Source of the DNA: Streptomyces longisporoflavus
GTDB lineage: Bacteria > Actinomycetota > Actinomycetes > Streptomycetales > Streptomycetaceae
Assembly: GCF_014649775.1 (NCBI RefSeq)
Contig: NZ_BMTR01000022.1
Location: forward strand, 1 to 64,000
Direction of reading: 5' to 3'
DNA: 64,000 bases
Shown: piece by piece, positions 39,421-47,797 of the stretch
How the letters are laid out: each line of letters opens with the position of its first letter
Position numbering within the stretch: the stretch's first letter is position 1
The notes under the pieces: model-generated
What the model saw: only the letters and a program-made list of their open reading frames with translations
Told to the model about the DNA's origin: nothing
The model's database searches: none
Position numbers and translations under genes: made by a program

Positions 39421-41193
39421 TCAGTCCTTGATCTCGCAGATGACCGCGCCGGAGGTCAGGCTCGCGCCCACCTCCGCCGTGAGGCCCTTGATGGTGCCCG
39501 AGCGGTGGGCGTTCAGGGGCTGTTCCATCTTCATGGCCTCCAGGACGACGATCAGGTCGCCCTCCTGCACCTCCTGCCCCTCCTCGACAGCGATCTTGAC
39601 GATCGTGCCCTGCATCGGGGAAGCGAGGGTGTCGCCGGAGGCGGCCGGGCCCGACTTCTTCGCCGCGCGCCGCTTGGGGCGGGCGCCGCCCGCGGCAGCC
39701 GTGCGGGCGATGGTCATGCCGAGCGAAGAGGGGAGCGAGACCTCGAGGCGCTTGCCGCCGACCTCGACGACCACCGTCTCGCGGCCGGGCTCCTCGTCCG
39801 TCTCGGCGTCAGCCGTCGCGGCGAACGCCGGGATCTCGTTGACGAACTCGGTCTCGATCCACCGCGTGTGGACCGTGAACGGGTCGGCGGAGCCGGTCAG
39901 TTCGGGGGCGAACGCCGCGTCCCTGACGACCGTACGGTGGAAGGGGATGGCGGTGGCCATGCCCTCCACGTTGAACTCGTCGAGGGCACGCGCGGCCCGC
40001 TGAAGAGCCTGCTGACGCGTCGCGCCGGTCACGATCAGCTTGGCGAGGAGCGAGTCCCACGCCGGGCCGATCACCGAGCCGGACTCCACGCCCGCGTCCA
40101 GGCGCACGCCCGGACCCGACGGCGGGTCGAAGACGGTCACCGTGCCGGGCGCGGGCAGGAAGCCGCGGCCCGGGTCCTCGCCGTTGATGCGGAACTCGAA
40201 GGAGTGGCCCCGCATCTCGGGGTCTCCGTAGCCGAGCTCCTCGCCGTCCGCGATGCGGAACATCTCGCGGACCAGGTCGATGCCGGTGACCTCTTCGGTG
40301 ACCGGGTGCTCCACCTGCAGACGGGTGTTGACCTCCAGGAAGGAGATCGTGCCGTCCATCCCGACGAGGAACTCGACGGTGCCCGCGCCCTCGTAGCCGG
40401 CCTCCTTGAGGATCGCCTTCGACGCCGCGTACAGCTCGGCGTTCTGGGCCTCGCTCAGGAACGGCGCGGGGGCCTCCTCCACGAGCTTCTGGTGGCGGCG
40501 CTGGAGCGAGCAGTCACGCGTCGACACGACGACGACGTTGCCGTGCTTGTCGGCGAGGCACTGCGTCTCCACGTGCCGCGGCTTGTCGAGGTAGCGCTCC
40601 ACGAAGCACTCGCCGCGGCCGAAGGCGGCGACGGCCTCGCGCACCGCGGAGTCGTACAGCTCGGGGACCTCTTCGAGGGTCCTCGCGACCTTCAGGCCGC
40701 GTCCGCCGCCACCGAAGGCGGCCTTGATCGCGATCGGCAGGCCGTGCTCCTCGGCGAAGGCCACGACCTCGTCGGAACCGCTGACGGGGTCCGGCGTACC
40801 GGCCACCAGCGGGGCACCCGCGCGCTGCGCGATGTGCCGGGCGGCGACCTTGTCACCCAGGTCGCGGATGGCCTGCGGCGGCGGGCCGATCCAGATCAGG
40901 CCCGCGTCCAGGACGGCCTGCGCGAAGTCGGCGTTCTCCGAAAGGAAGCCGTAACCGGGATGGACCGCGTCCGCCCCCGCGTCCTTGGCCGCAGCAAGCA
41001 CCTTGGAAATGTCCAGGTAGCTGGTGGCCGGAGTGTCACCGCCCAGCGCGAACGCCTCATCTGCCGCGCGGACGTGCAGAGCGTCCCGGTCAGGATCTGC
41101 GTAGACGGCTACGCTCGCGATTCCTGCGTCCCGGCATGCCCGAGCAACGCGGACAGCGATTTCGCCACGGTTGGCGATGAGCACCTTGCGCAC
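39421..41193 (-). CDS. accA2: Acyl-CoA carboxylase alpha subunit (biotin carboxylase + biotin carrier)
   Basis: The 590-residue protein carries a biotin carboxylase domain (N-terminal VLIANRGEIAVRVARACRDAGI, ATP-grasp core AIKAAFGGGGRGLKVA, catalytic segment EVNTRLQVEHPVTEEVTGIDLV). After a linker comes a biotinyl domain with VVLEAMKMEQPL, biotin on Lys555. It carboxylates biotin and supplies the beta subunit that makes malonyl- or methylmalonyl-CoA. AAGGAGGGAG lies just before the GTG start. In Streptomyces this subunit serves with AccB/PccB and epsilon subunits, here encoded at 42.9-44.8 kb, and is modified by BirA (45 kb). The low-complexity KRRAAKKSGP segment is the linker. Confidence 0.93.
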   Translation of the reverse strand: MRKVLIANRGEIAVRVARACRDAGIASVAVYADPDRDALHVRAADEAFALGGDTPATSYLDISKVLAAAKDAGADAVHPGYGFLSENADFAQAVLDAGLIWIGPPPQAIRDLGDKVAARHIAQRAGAPLVAGTPDPVSGSDEVVAFAEEHGLPIAIKAAFGGGGRGLKVARTLEEVPELYDSAVREAVAAFGRGECFVERYLDKPRHVETQCLADKHGNVVVVSTRDCSLQRRHQKLVEEAPAPFLSEAQNAELYAASKAILKEAGYEGAGTVEFLVGMDGTISFLEVNTRLQVEHPVTEEVTGIDLVREMFRIADGEELGYGDPEMRGHSFEFRINGEDPGRGFLPAPGTVTVFDPPSGPGVRLDAGVESGSVIGPAWDSLLAKLIVTGATRQQALQRAARALDEFNVEGMATAIPFHRTVVRDAAFAPELTGSADPFTVHTRWIETEFVNEIPAFAATADAETDEEPGRETVVVEVGGKRLEVSLPSSLGMTIARTAAAGGARPKRRAAKKSGPAASGDTLASPMQGTIVKIAVEEGQEVQEGDLIVVLEAMKMEQPLNAHRSGTIKGLTAEVGASLTSGAVICEIKD

Positions 41194-41533
41194 GATGGCT
41201 CCCTCCTTGAAACAAGCCGAGTTTAGGGACTGCCGACACGACCTTTCGACCCGTCCCCAATGGTGAGCTTGCCCACACGGAGCGTGATCCGGGGCCTGCC
41301 CGTCCGCGAAATCCCTTGTCGCACCACGGTACGCAGGGTCCCTTCTCGGCAGACTAGCGCGCCGATGTGGTCAAGGTCTCTGTGAGAGCGTGCCGCGCCA
41401 CAGGGGCAATCTTTGTGGAGTCCCTACGAATGGCCCAATGATTCTTTGCCCCTGGCAGGGCCCTTGTCCCCTGGTTTACCCGTTAGTAGCGTTCGCGATG
41501 TCTGGCACGTACTAGCGGTAACAGGGGAAGTGG
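41194..41533. other. Divergent promoter region between accA2 and a membrane-protein gene
   Basis: No gene is supported in this 340-nt stretch. On the + strand TTGTCC (41464-41469) and TAGCGT (41487-41492), with a 17-nt spacer, make a plausible sigma-70 promoter for the membrane-protein gene. The start of accA2 is at the left edge with a strong ribosome site. I see no palindrome of note. Confidence 0.5.
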
Positions 41534-41977
41534 GTGGGCGCCGTGGCGCGTAGACCGGTGGCCTGGGCGGGCGCGATCGTGCTCCTGGCGGAGGCGGTGG
41601 GCATCGCGTTGCTCAACTGGTTCCTGGGGCTCGTCGTGAACAAGCAGGACATGTCGCTCGCCGGGCTCGACCCACACGCGATGTCCGTCTCGACGTGGAT
41701 CGCGGGCGGTGTCTTCGGCCTCTACCTCGCGCTGTGCGCCGTCGTCATGCTGCGCTCGGCGATCCGCGACCGTGCCCCGGGACGCCTCGGCAGGATGCTC
41801 CTGATCAGCGCCGCCGTGGTGCACGGAGTGCTCGGCGCGTTCTCGGTGGGCCTGGTGGGCTGGCCCGCCTTCGTCTTCATGATGGTCGTGCTCGGCCTGA
41901 TCGTCCTGACCCTGGTGGCGTACGACAAGAAGCCCGCCGAGGCCGCCGACGAGCCCCGCGCCCCGCAGCCCGCCTGA
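41534..41977 (+). CDS. Small polytopic membrane protein, unknown function
   Basis: This 147-residue protein has four hydrophobic helices (AWAGAIVLLAEAVGIALLNWFLGLVV, WIAGGVFGLYLALCAVVML, LLISAAVVHGVLGAFSVGLVG, AFVFMMVVLGLIVLTLVAY) and a short charged C-terminal tail (DKKPAEAADEPRAP). I know no named domain, but proteins of this type occur next to the accA2-maf region in other Streptomyces (recollection, not checked). The GTG at 41534 follows GGGGAA; a second in-frame GTG at 41543 is possible. It is convergent with maf, with a 27-nt gap. Confidence 0.72.
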   Translation: MGAVARRPVAWAGAIVLLAEAVGIALLNWFLGLVVNKQDMSLAGLDPHAMSVSTWIAGGVFGLYLALCAVVMLRSAIRDRAPGRLGRMLLISAAVVHGVLGAFSVGLVGWPAFVFMMVVLGLIVLTLVAYDKKPAEAADEPRAPQPA

Positions 41978-42004
41978 GCCTCGCCTCTCGGGGCGTCCGG
42001 GCCG

Positions 42005-42619
42005 CTACTTGGCCCACAACTCCGTGATGCCGACGCCCAGTTCGCCGAGGAGCCGGCGGAGCAGCGGCAGCGAGAGGCCGATGACGTTGCCGTGGTCGCC
42101 CTCGATCGAGTCGACGAAGGGGGCCGAGAGGCCGTCGAGCGTGAACGCGCCCGCCACGTGCAGCGGTTCGCCGCTCGCCACGTACGCGGCGACCTCCTCG
42201 TCCGACGGCTCACCGAAGCGGACGATGGTCGAGGCGAGCGCCGACACATGCCGTCCCGCCACCGTGTCGTACACGCAGTGGCCGGTCTGCAGGATGCCCG
42301 CGCGGCCGCGCATGGACTTCCAGCGGGCGGTGGCCTCCTCGGCGTCGGCGGGCTTGCCGAGCGCCTGTCCGTCCAGTTCCAGGACCGAGTCGCAGCCGAC
42401 GACCAGGGCGCCCTTGGCGTCCGGGCGTGCGGAGACGACCGACGCCTTGGCCTCGGCCAGCGCGACGGCGAGTTCGGCGGGGGTCGGCGCGGAGATCGCG
42501 TCCTCGTCGACCCCGCTGACGATCACCTCGGGGGCGAGGCCGGCCTGACGGAGCAGACCGAGCCGGGCGGGGGACTTGGAGGCGAGGACGAGGCGGCGGG
42601 CCTCGGGCTGATCACTCAT
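42005..42619 (-). CDS. maf: Maf-type nucleotide pyrophosphatase
   Basis: The 204-residue protein carries the Maf motif near its start (VLASKSPARLGLLRQAGL) and the catalytic segments VVGCDSVLELDGQALGKP and DAEEATARWKSMRGRAG. A final DGLSAPFVDSIEGDHGNVIGLSL follows. Maf proteins hydrolyse canonical or modified nucleoside triphosphates to monophosphates and in some bacteria affect septation. ATG 42619 begins MSDQPEARRLVLASKSP. It sits on the carboxylase strand, 37 nt after the 50-residue membrane protein gene, and could belong to the same transcript. Confidence 0.9.
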   Translation of the reverse strand: MSDQPEARRLVLASKSPARLGLLRQAGLAPEVIVSGVDEDAISAPTPAELAVALAEAKASVVSARPDAKGALVVGCDSVLELDGQALGKPADAEEATARWKSMRGRAGILQTGHCVYDTVAGRHVSALASTIVRFGEPSDEEVAAYVASGEPLHVAGAFTLDGLSAPFVDSIEGDHGNVIGLSLPLLRRLLGELGVGITELWAK

Positions 42620-42656
42620 GCGATCAGGTTAGCGAGCCCCGGTGGGCGCCGGTGTT

Positions 42657-42809
42657 TCAGTGCATGCCCAGGACGAACATCGCCACGACCATCGCCAGGG
42701 CGAGGACGAGACCGGCACGGCGCATCTTCGCCTGCATGTCCCGCATGTCCTTGGGCGGGTTGTTCTCCGGGTCGGACCACAGCATGCAATCGATACTGCG
42801 CTCGGTCAC
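42657..42809 (-). CDS. 50-residue membrane protein between maf and accE
   Basis: This is a small gene of 50 codons. The product is MTERSIDCMLWSDPENNPPK, then a short amphipathic part, then one hydrophobic helix of about 18 residues (LVLALAMVVAMFVLGMH) at the C-terminus. A GTG start (42809) lies only 3 nt from a 32-bp perfect palindrome, so no ribosome site fits in front. The transcript may be leaderless, or initiation may occur at the internal ATG at 42785. Codon usage is normal for the region. A single-helix tail-anchored protein is predicted; its function is unknown. Confidence 0.7.
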   Translation of the reverse strand: MTERSIDCMLWSDPENNPPKDMRDMQAKMRRAGLVLALAMVVAMFVLGMH

Positions 42810-42812
42810 GGC

Positions 42813-42844
42813 GGGGCGCCTGAGTACGCGTACTCAGGCGCCCC
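42813..42844. repeat. 32-bp perfect palindrome between accE and the small membrane gene
   Basis: The two 16-nt halves (GGGGCGCCTGAGTACG and its exact reverse complement) meet without a spacer at 42828/42829. It ends 3 nt before the small gene's GTG, and the accE stop lies 35 nt away on the far side. It may be the terminator of the accB-accE transcript or a protein-binding site. It shares the TACGCG core with the nucleoside boxes but not their arms. Confidence 0.85.
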
Positions 42845-42879
42845 GGCCCGTCCCACTCATTCCGGACTGTCCGGCCCGC

Positions 42880-43086
42880 TCAGCCGGGCCAGTACGTACG
42901 GCCCCAGGCCGTCGGACCCGGTGCGGGCAGGCGGTCGCGGGCCACGCGGGCGGGGTCCGCCCAGGCGTCGAGGGCCGCGGGCGCGCCGGACGGCTGGTTC
43001 GCGACCGCCGCGGCGCGCGCCTGGACCACCGCGAGCGCGGCGGCGAGCTCCTCCGGGGTGGGATTGCCCCGTACGACCTTGATCAT
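42880..43086 (-). CDS. accE: Acyl-CoA carboxylase epsilon subunit
   Basis: The 68-residue product begins with the epsilon-family hallmark IKVVRGNPTPEELAAALAVV and has the usual Ala/Arg helix, then DPARVARDRLPAPGPTAWGRTYWPG at its end. The small epsilon subunit joins alpha and beta subunits and stimulates actinobacterial acyl-CoA carboxylases. ATG at 43086 has AAGGAG about 7 nt upstream. It follows accB by 47 nt on the same strand, consistent with co-expression. Confidence 0.93.
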   Translation of the reverse strand: MIKVVRGNPTPEELAAALAVVQARAAAVANQPSGAPAALDAWADPARVARDRLPAPGPTAWGRTYWPG

Positions 43087-43133
43087 GAGAGGTCTCCTTA
43101 CTGCGGCACGGCCTGGAGGGGGCCTGGAGGGGC

Positions 43134-44801
43134 CTAGAGGGGGATGTTGCCGTGCTTCTTCGGGGGAAGGGATTCCCGCTTCGTACGCAGCTGACGCAGG
43201 CCCCGCACCAGGTGCGCGCGGGTCTCCGACGGCATGATCACGGCGTCGATGTAGCCGCGCTCGGCCGCGGTGTACGGGTTGAGGAGGCGGTCCTCGTACT
43301 CCTGGATCAGGCGGGCCCTGGTCGCCTCGACGTCACCGGTGGCCTCGGCCGCGGCGATCGTCTTGCGGTGCAGGATGTTCACCGCGCCCTGCGCGCCCAT
43401 CACCGCGATCTGCGCGGTCGGCCAGGCCAGGTTGAGGTCGGCGCCCAGGTGCTTGGAGCCCATGACGTCGTACGCGCCGCCGAACGCCTTGCGGGTGATG
43501 ACGGTGATCAGCGGGACGGTCGCCTCCGCGTACGCGTAGATCAGCTTGGCGCCGCGGCGGATGATGCCCGTGTGCTCCTGCTCGACGCCCGGCAGGAATC
43601 CCGGCACGTCGACGAAGGTGATGACCGGGACGTTGAACGCGTCGCAGGTGCGGACGAAGCGGGCGCCCTTCTCGGAGGCGTCGATGTTCAGGCAGCCGGC
43701 GAACTGCGTCGGCTGGTTGGCGACGATGCCCACCGGGCGGCCCTCGATACGGCCGAAGCCCGTGACGATGTTCGGCGCGAACAGCGGCTGCGTCTCGAAG
43801 AACTCGGCGTCGTCCAGGACGTGTTCGATCACCGTGTGCATGTCGTACGGCTGGTTGGCGCTGTCCGGGATGAGGGTGTCGAGCTCGCGGTCCTCGTCCG
43901 TCAGCTCCAGGTCCGCCTCCTCGGGGAAGGCGGGCGGCTCGCTGAGGTTGTTCGAAGGCAGGTAGGAGAGAAGGGACTTGACGTACTCGATCGCGTCCTT
44001 CTCGTCGCCCGCCATGTGGTGCGCGACGCCGGAGGTGCTGTTGTGGGTGCGGGCGCCGCCGAGCTCCTCGAAACCGACGTCCTCGCCGGTGACCGTCTTG
44101 ATGACGTCGGGTCCGGTGATGAACATGTGCGAGGTCTGGTCGACCATGACGGTGAAGTCGGTGATGGCGGGGGAGTAGACCGCGCCGCCCGCGCAGGGGC
44201 CGACGACCAGGCTGATCTGCGGGATCACGCCGGAGGCGTGGGTGTTCCTGCGGAAGATCTCGCCGTACATCCCAAGAGCCATGACGCCCTCCTGGATGCG
44301 GGCGCCGCCGGAGTCGTTGATGCCGATGACCGGGCAGCCGGTCTTCAGGGCGAAGTCCATGACCTTGACGATCTTCTGCCCGAAGACCTCGCCGAGGGCA
44401 CCGCCGAAGACGGTGAAGTCCTGCGAGAAGACGGCCACGGGACGGCCGTCGACGGTGCCGTAACCGGTCACGACCCCGTCGCCGTACGGACGGTTGGCCT
44501 CCAGGCCGAAGTCGGTCGAGCGGTGCTGGGCGAACTCGTCGAACTCGATGAAGGAGTGCTCGTCCAGGAGCAGTTCGATGCGTTCACGCGCCGTCAGCTT
44601 GCCCTTGGCGTGCTGCTTCTCGACCGCGCGGGCCGAACCGGCGTGCTTGGCCTCCTCGATGCGGCGCTGCAGATCGGCGAGCTTGCCCGCAGTCGTATGG
44701 ATGTCGATGCCCGTGTCTCCCGCGCCGGGGGCGGTGGGGGTGGCGGGGCTATCGATTGCGGCGCTTGGCACGGGCACGTTGGGCTCTTCCGGCTCGGACA
44801 T
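43134..44801 (-). CDS. accB: Acyl-CoA (propionyl/acetyl-CoA) carboxylase beta subunit
   Basis: This 555-residue carboxyltransferase transfers CO2 from biotin to an acyl-CoA. The crotonase-like halves are seen: FSQDFTVFGGALGEVFGQKIVKVMDFAL, then CPVIGINDSGGARIQEGVMAL, and in the second half VPVITFVDVPGFLPGVEQEHTGIIRRGAKL and ITRKAFGGAYDVMGSKHLGADLNLAWP, both contributing oxyanion-hole glycines. The conserved C-terminal Lys/Arg-rich end KRESLPPKKHGNIPL is typical of PccB. It is divergent from birA and followed by accE. It provides malonyl- or methylmalonyl-CoA for fatty acids and polyketides. The N-terminus is Pro/Thr-rich and probably disordered. Confidence 0.94.
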   Translation of the reverse strand: MSEPEEPNVPVPSAAIDSPATPTAPGAGDTGIDIHTTAGKLADLQRRIEEAKHAGSARAVEKQHAKGKLTARERIELLLDEHSFIEFDEFAQHRSTDFGLEANRPYGDGVVTGYGTVDGRPVAVFSQDFTVFGGALGEVFGQKIVKVMDFALKTGCPVIGINDSGGARIQEGVMALGMYGEIFRRNTHASGVIPQISLVVGPCAGGAVYSPAITDFTVMVDQTSHMFITGPDVIKTVTGEDVGFEELGGARTHNSTSGVAHHMAGDEKDAIEYVKSLLSYLPSNNLSEPPAFPEEADLELTDEDRELDTLIPDSANQPYDMHTVIEHVLDDAEFFETQPLFAPNIVTGFGRIEGRPVGIVANQPTQFAGCLNIDASEKGARFVRTCDAFNVPVITFVDVPGFLPGVEQEHTGIIRRGAKLIYAYAEATVPLITVITRKAFGGAYDVMGSKHLGADLNLAWPTAQIAVMGAQGAVNILHRKTIAAAEATGDVEATRARLIQEYEDRLLNPYTAAERGYIDAVIMPSETRAHLVRGLRQLRTKRESLPPKKHGNIPL

Positions 44802-44898
44802 CGGGATGCGGCTCCCTGCCTGCTCAAAGGGGCGGCTTGCGGTTGCGGCTGTGGCTTTGCGGCTGTGGCTTTGCGACTGCGTGGGTTGTGACTCTGCT

Positions 44899-44918
44899 GT
44901 ACGGCTGTACAGCCGTAC
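44899..44918. promoter_or_regulatory. 20-bp palindrome between accB and birA
   Basis: GTACGGCTGTACAGCCGTAC is a perfect 20-bp palindrome. It lies 98 nt upstream of accB and 100 nt upstream of birA, in a 216-nt divergent promoter region, so one bound protein could govern both directions. Next to it is a 14-bp tandem repeat TGCGGCTGTGGCTT (44844-44871). Confidence 0.75.
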
Positions 44919-45017
44919 GGCTCTGTTGCTGCTGGTGATCGCTTGCTACTGACTCGTAGGGTAGCGGCGCGCATACGGTTCGGCAGTGCGGCGTTTACCA
45001 CACCTAAGGTGGCTTGC

Positions 45018-45902
45018 ATGACGCCGCGAGATGCTTCAGAAGACCCTGCCGACCTCCCCGGGGCCAACCGCTGGTCCGACCTCGAAAGGCCGCCGCTGAA
45101 TGCCGCTTCGTTGCGGCGCGCGCTGGTGCGGGGAGGCCTGTGGACCTCTTTGGAGGTGGTGCCCGCGACGGGGTCGACCAACACGGATCTGGCCGCCCGC
45201 GCCGACGAGCTGCCCGAGGGGGCGGTCCTCGTCGCCGAGGAGCAGAGCGCGGGGCGCGGCCGGCTCGACCGGCGCTGGTCCGCGCCTGCGCGCTCCGGTC
45301 TCTTCTTCTCCGTGCTCCTGAAACCGGGGTCCGGGGTGCCGGTCGAACGGTGGGGGTGGCTGCCGCTGCTCGCCGGGGTCGCGGTCGCGACCGGGCTCTC
45401 GCGGGCGGCGGGGGTGGATACGGCGCTGAAGTGGCCGAACGATCTTCTCGTGACGGTGGGGGGAGAGGAGCGCAAGGCGGGCGGGATCCTCGCGGAGCGG
45501 GCTGGTTCGGCGGAGGGCGGTGGCGTGGTCGTCGGCATCGGGCTCAACGTCACCCTGCGTGCGGACGAGCTGCCGGTGCCGGGCGCGGGGTCGCTTGCGC
45601 TGGCCGGAGCGGCGACGACGGACCGGGACACCGTGCTGCGGGCCGTGCTGCGTTCTCTGGAGCAGTGGTACGGGGACTGGCGCGCGGCTGCGGGTGATCC
45701 GGTGGCCTCCCGCCTCCAGGAGACGTACGCGGCGGGCTGCGCGACGCTCGGCCGCAAGGTCAGGGCGGAACTCCCGGGTGACCGCTCGATCACGGGCGAG
45801 GCAGTAGCCCTGGACGGCGACGGCCGCCTGGTCCTGGCCACGGGGGAGGGCATGCAGGAGCCTGTGGGGGCGGGGGATGTCGTGCATTTGCGGGGGGTTT
45901 AG
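45018..45902 (+). CDS. birA: Biotin-protein ligase
   Basis: The 294-residue ligase attaches biotin to carrier lysines such as Lys555 of AccA2. It lacks an N-terminal DNA-binding domain and so should be a ligase only. Active-site motifs are TGSTNTDLAARA, AEEQSAGRGRLDRRW (the biotinyl-AMP loop), LKWPNDLLV and KAGGILAE. The C-terminal domain (GRKVRAELPGDRSITGEAVALDGDGRL) is complete. ATG 45018 lies in a region without a strong ribosome site. It is divergent from accB and shares the palindrome-containing promoter region, which links biotinylation to carboxylase expression. Confidence 0.93.
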   Translation: MTPRDASEDPADLPGANRWSDLERPPLNAASLRRALVRGGLWTSLEVVPATGSTNTDLAARADELPEGAVLVAEEQSAGRGRLDRRWSAPARSGLFFSVLLKPGSGVPVERWGWLPLLAGVAVATGLSRAAGVDTALKWPNDLLVTVGGEERKAGGILAERAGSAEGGGVVVGIGLNVTLRADELPVPGAGSLALAGAATTDRDTVLRAVLRSLEQWYGDWRAAAGDPVASRLQETYAAGCATLGRKVRAELPGDRSITGEAVALDGDGRLVLATGEGMQEPVGAGDVVHLRGV

Positions 45903-46588
45903 GGGGACCGGCTGGGGGTGCGTTGCGGTACGGGGTGGCTCGGGGGCTTGCTGGTGGGGCCGTCCCCTGGTGTCCCTACGCGTGTCGCTACGCCGGGTGC
46001 GGGTGCCTTCGGCGCGGGGGCTGTGCCGGTACCTCTGTCTTCGTCCTCCGCCGCCACGTGCGGACCGTCCCGCACGCACCGGCGGCCCCGGGCACGCGCC
46101 TGCCCGTCTGTCCGGCGGGGTGGTCGTTCGGGGAATCGGCCGGCCCGCACGTGGCGGAGGCCTCGGGCGCGCACCCGCCCGTCTGTCCGGCGGGGTGGTC
46201 GTTCGGGGAATCGGCCGGCCCGCACGTGGCGGAGGCCTCGGGCGCGCACCCGCCCGTCTGTCCGGCGGGGTGGTCGTTCGGGGAATCGGCCGGCCCGCAC
46301 GTGGCGGAGGCCTCGGGCGCGCACCCGCCCGTCTGTCCGGTGAGGCGGTATTGCGGTGAGGCGGGTGGGTGGGCGGGAGAGCCTGTTCGCTCAGAGGCGG
46401 ACACGGGGAATCGGGTGGGGATCCGGGGCAAACGGGCGGGACGGGCGGGGGAGCTGTGTTCGATGGGCCCGCCACCGGGGACCCAGTGTCCAAGGCGCCC
46501 CGCCAGGCAAGGCGTGAGCTGCGGCACACCTGCCGTAAAGTTGGCGCCGGTCGATACCTGACCGCGGCAGATCGGAAGGGCAGCAGGC
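45903..46588. repeat. Gene-free stretch with a 75-bp perfect tandem repeat
   Basis: Open frames here exist in several registers but are shadows of repeats. The unit is 75 nt and occurs three times plus a fraction between about 46104 and 46340. The marker TGGTCGTTCGGGGAATCGG falls at 46121, 46196 and 46271, without changes inside the unit that I can see. Because 75 is a multiple of three, a frame stays open through it. Other repeat-like DNA follows: GGGTGGGCGGGAGAGCCTGT (46367-46386) differs by one base from 34312-34331. Confidence 0.8.
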
Positions 46589-47797
46589 GTGACCGTCGAC
46601 GACACCGGCTCCGGAGCGGGTGCATCCCCCGGCCCAGACGGTGAGCCCGGACGCACCACTGGGTCCGTCGATGCGTTCGATTCCCTGGACTCCTCGCTGA
46701 ACGGCTCGAACTCCTCACTGGACTCCGGGGACGAAAAGCCGGACGACCCGGAGAAGGACCCCCTCGCCCTGCGCCTGGAAGGGCTGATCCTCGGCGCGGA
46801 CCGCCGCTACACCCCGTTCCAGGCGGCCCGCAGCGCCGGCGTCTCCATGGAGCTGGCCTCCCGCTTCTGGCGGGCCATGGGCTTTCCCGACATCGGCCAG
46901 GCCAAGGCCCTGACCGAGGCGGACGTACTGGCCCTGCGCCGCCTCGCGGGTCTCGTGGAAGCGGGCCTGCTCAGCGAGGCGATGGCCGTACAGGTGGCAC
47001 GGTCGACCGGACAGACCACCGCCCGCCTGGCCGAATGGCAGATCGATTCCTTCCTGGAGGGTCTGACGGAGCCGCCCGAGCCGGGCATGACGCGGACCGA
47101 GGTCACGTATCCGCTGATAGAGCTGCTGCTGCCCGAGCTGGAGGAATTCCTCGTCTACGTGTGGCGGCGACAGCTCGCCGCCGCCACCGGACGCGTCGTA
47201 CAGGCCGCGGACGACGAGGAAATGGTCGACCGGCGCCTCGCCGTCGGCTTCGCCGATCTCGTCGGCTTCACGCGGCTCACCCGGCGGATGGAGGAGGAAG
47301 AACTCGGCGAGCTCGTCGAGGCCTTCGAGACCACCGCGGCCGACCTTGTCGCCGCACACGGTGGACGCCTCATCAAGACGCTCGGCGACGAAGTCCTCTA
47401 CGCCGCCGACGACGCGGGTGTGGCCGCGGAGATCGCCCTGCGCCTCATCGAGACCATGGCCAACGACGAGACGATGCCGGAGCTGCGCGTCGGCATCGCC
47501 TTCGGCACGGTCACGACGCGCATGGGCGACGTCTTCGGTACGACGGTGAATCTCGCGAGCCGCCTCACGTCGATAGCGCCCAAGGACGCGGTCCTGGTGG
47601 ACGGCGCGCTCGCCGAGGAGCTGACGCGGACGGGGGACGCGCCCGCCTCCGAGACCGAGGCGGCGGAGGCTGCCGAGGCCGCGGAGAAGGAGGGGACCGA
47701 GCCGCCTTCGTACCGCTTCGCCTTGCAGCCGATGTGGCAGCGCCCTGTGCGAGGCCTCGGTGTGGTGGAGCCCTGGCTCCTTGCCCGGCGCGGCTGA
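46589..47797 (+). CDS. cya: Class III adenylate cyclase
   Basis: The 402-residue protein has an acidic Ser/Asp-rich N-terminus (about residues 1-60). A helical domain (GLILGADRRYTPFQAARSAGVSMELASRFW and LAGLVEAGLLSEAMAVQVARST) is a common actinobacterial cyclase partner. The class III catalytic domain has the metal site in VGFADLVGFTRL, GGRLIKTLGDEVLYAA and FGTTVNLASRL. It makes cAMP from ATP in the cytosol and in Streptomyces supports germination and development. Start GTG 46589 follows GGAAGGG. It is followed by a 135-nt gap and enoyl-CoA hydratase. Confidence 0.92.
   Translation: MTVDDTGSGAGASPGPDGEPGRTTGSVDAFDSLDSSLNGSNSSLDSGDEKPDDPEKDPLALRLEGLILGADRRYTPFQAARSAGVSMELASRFWRAMGFPDIGQAKALTEADVLALRRLAGLVEAGLLSEAMAVQVARSTGQTTARLAEWQIDSFLEGLTEPPEPGMTRTEVTYPLIELLLPELEEFLVYVWRRQLAAATGRVVQAADDEEMVDRRLAVGFADLVGFTRLTRRMEEEELGELVEAFETTAADLVAAHGGRLIKTLGDEVLYAADDAGVAAEIALRLIETMANDETMPELRVGIAFGTVTTRMGDVFGTTVNLASRLTSIAPKDAVLVDGALAEELTRTGDAPASETEAAEAAEAAEKEGTEPPSYRFALQPMWQRPVRGLGVVEPWLLARRG

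Noticed and set aside
42813..42844. The 32-bp palindrome as an eighth nucleoside operator box
   Set aside because: It shares only the TACGCG centre; the arms CTGAG/CTCAG do not match TCTACGCGCGTAGA and the neighbouring genes are not nucleoside genes.
43525..43545. TACGCGTAG-like word inside accB
   Set aside because: It lies in coding DNA, has a shorter core and no symmetry beyond a few bases.
45923..46561. Possible repeat protein encoded by the 75-bp repeats
   Set aside because: Several frames on both strands are equally open and none has a ribosome site or normal composition; I keep it as a repeat.
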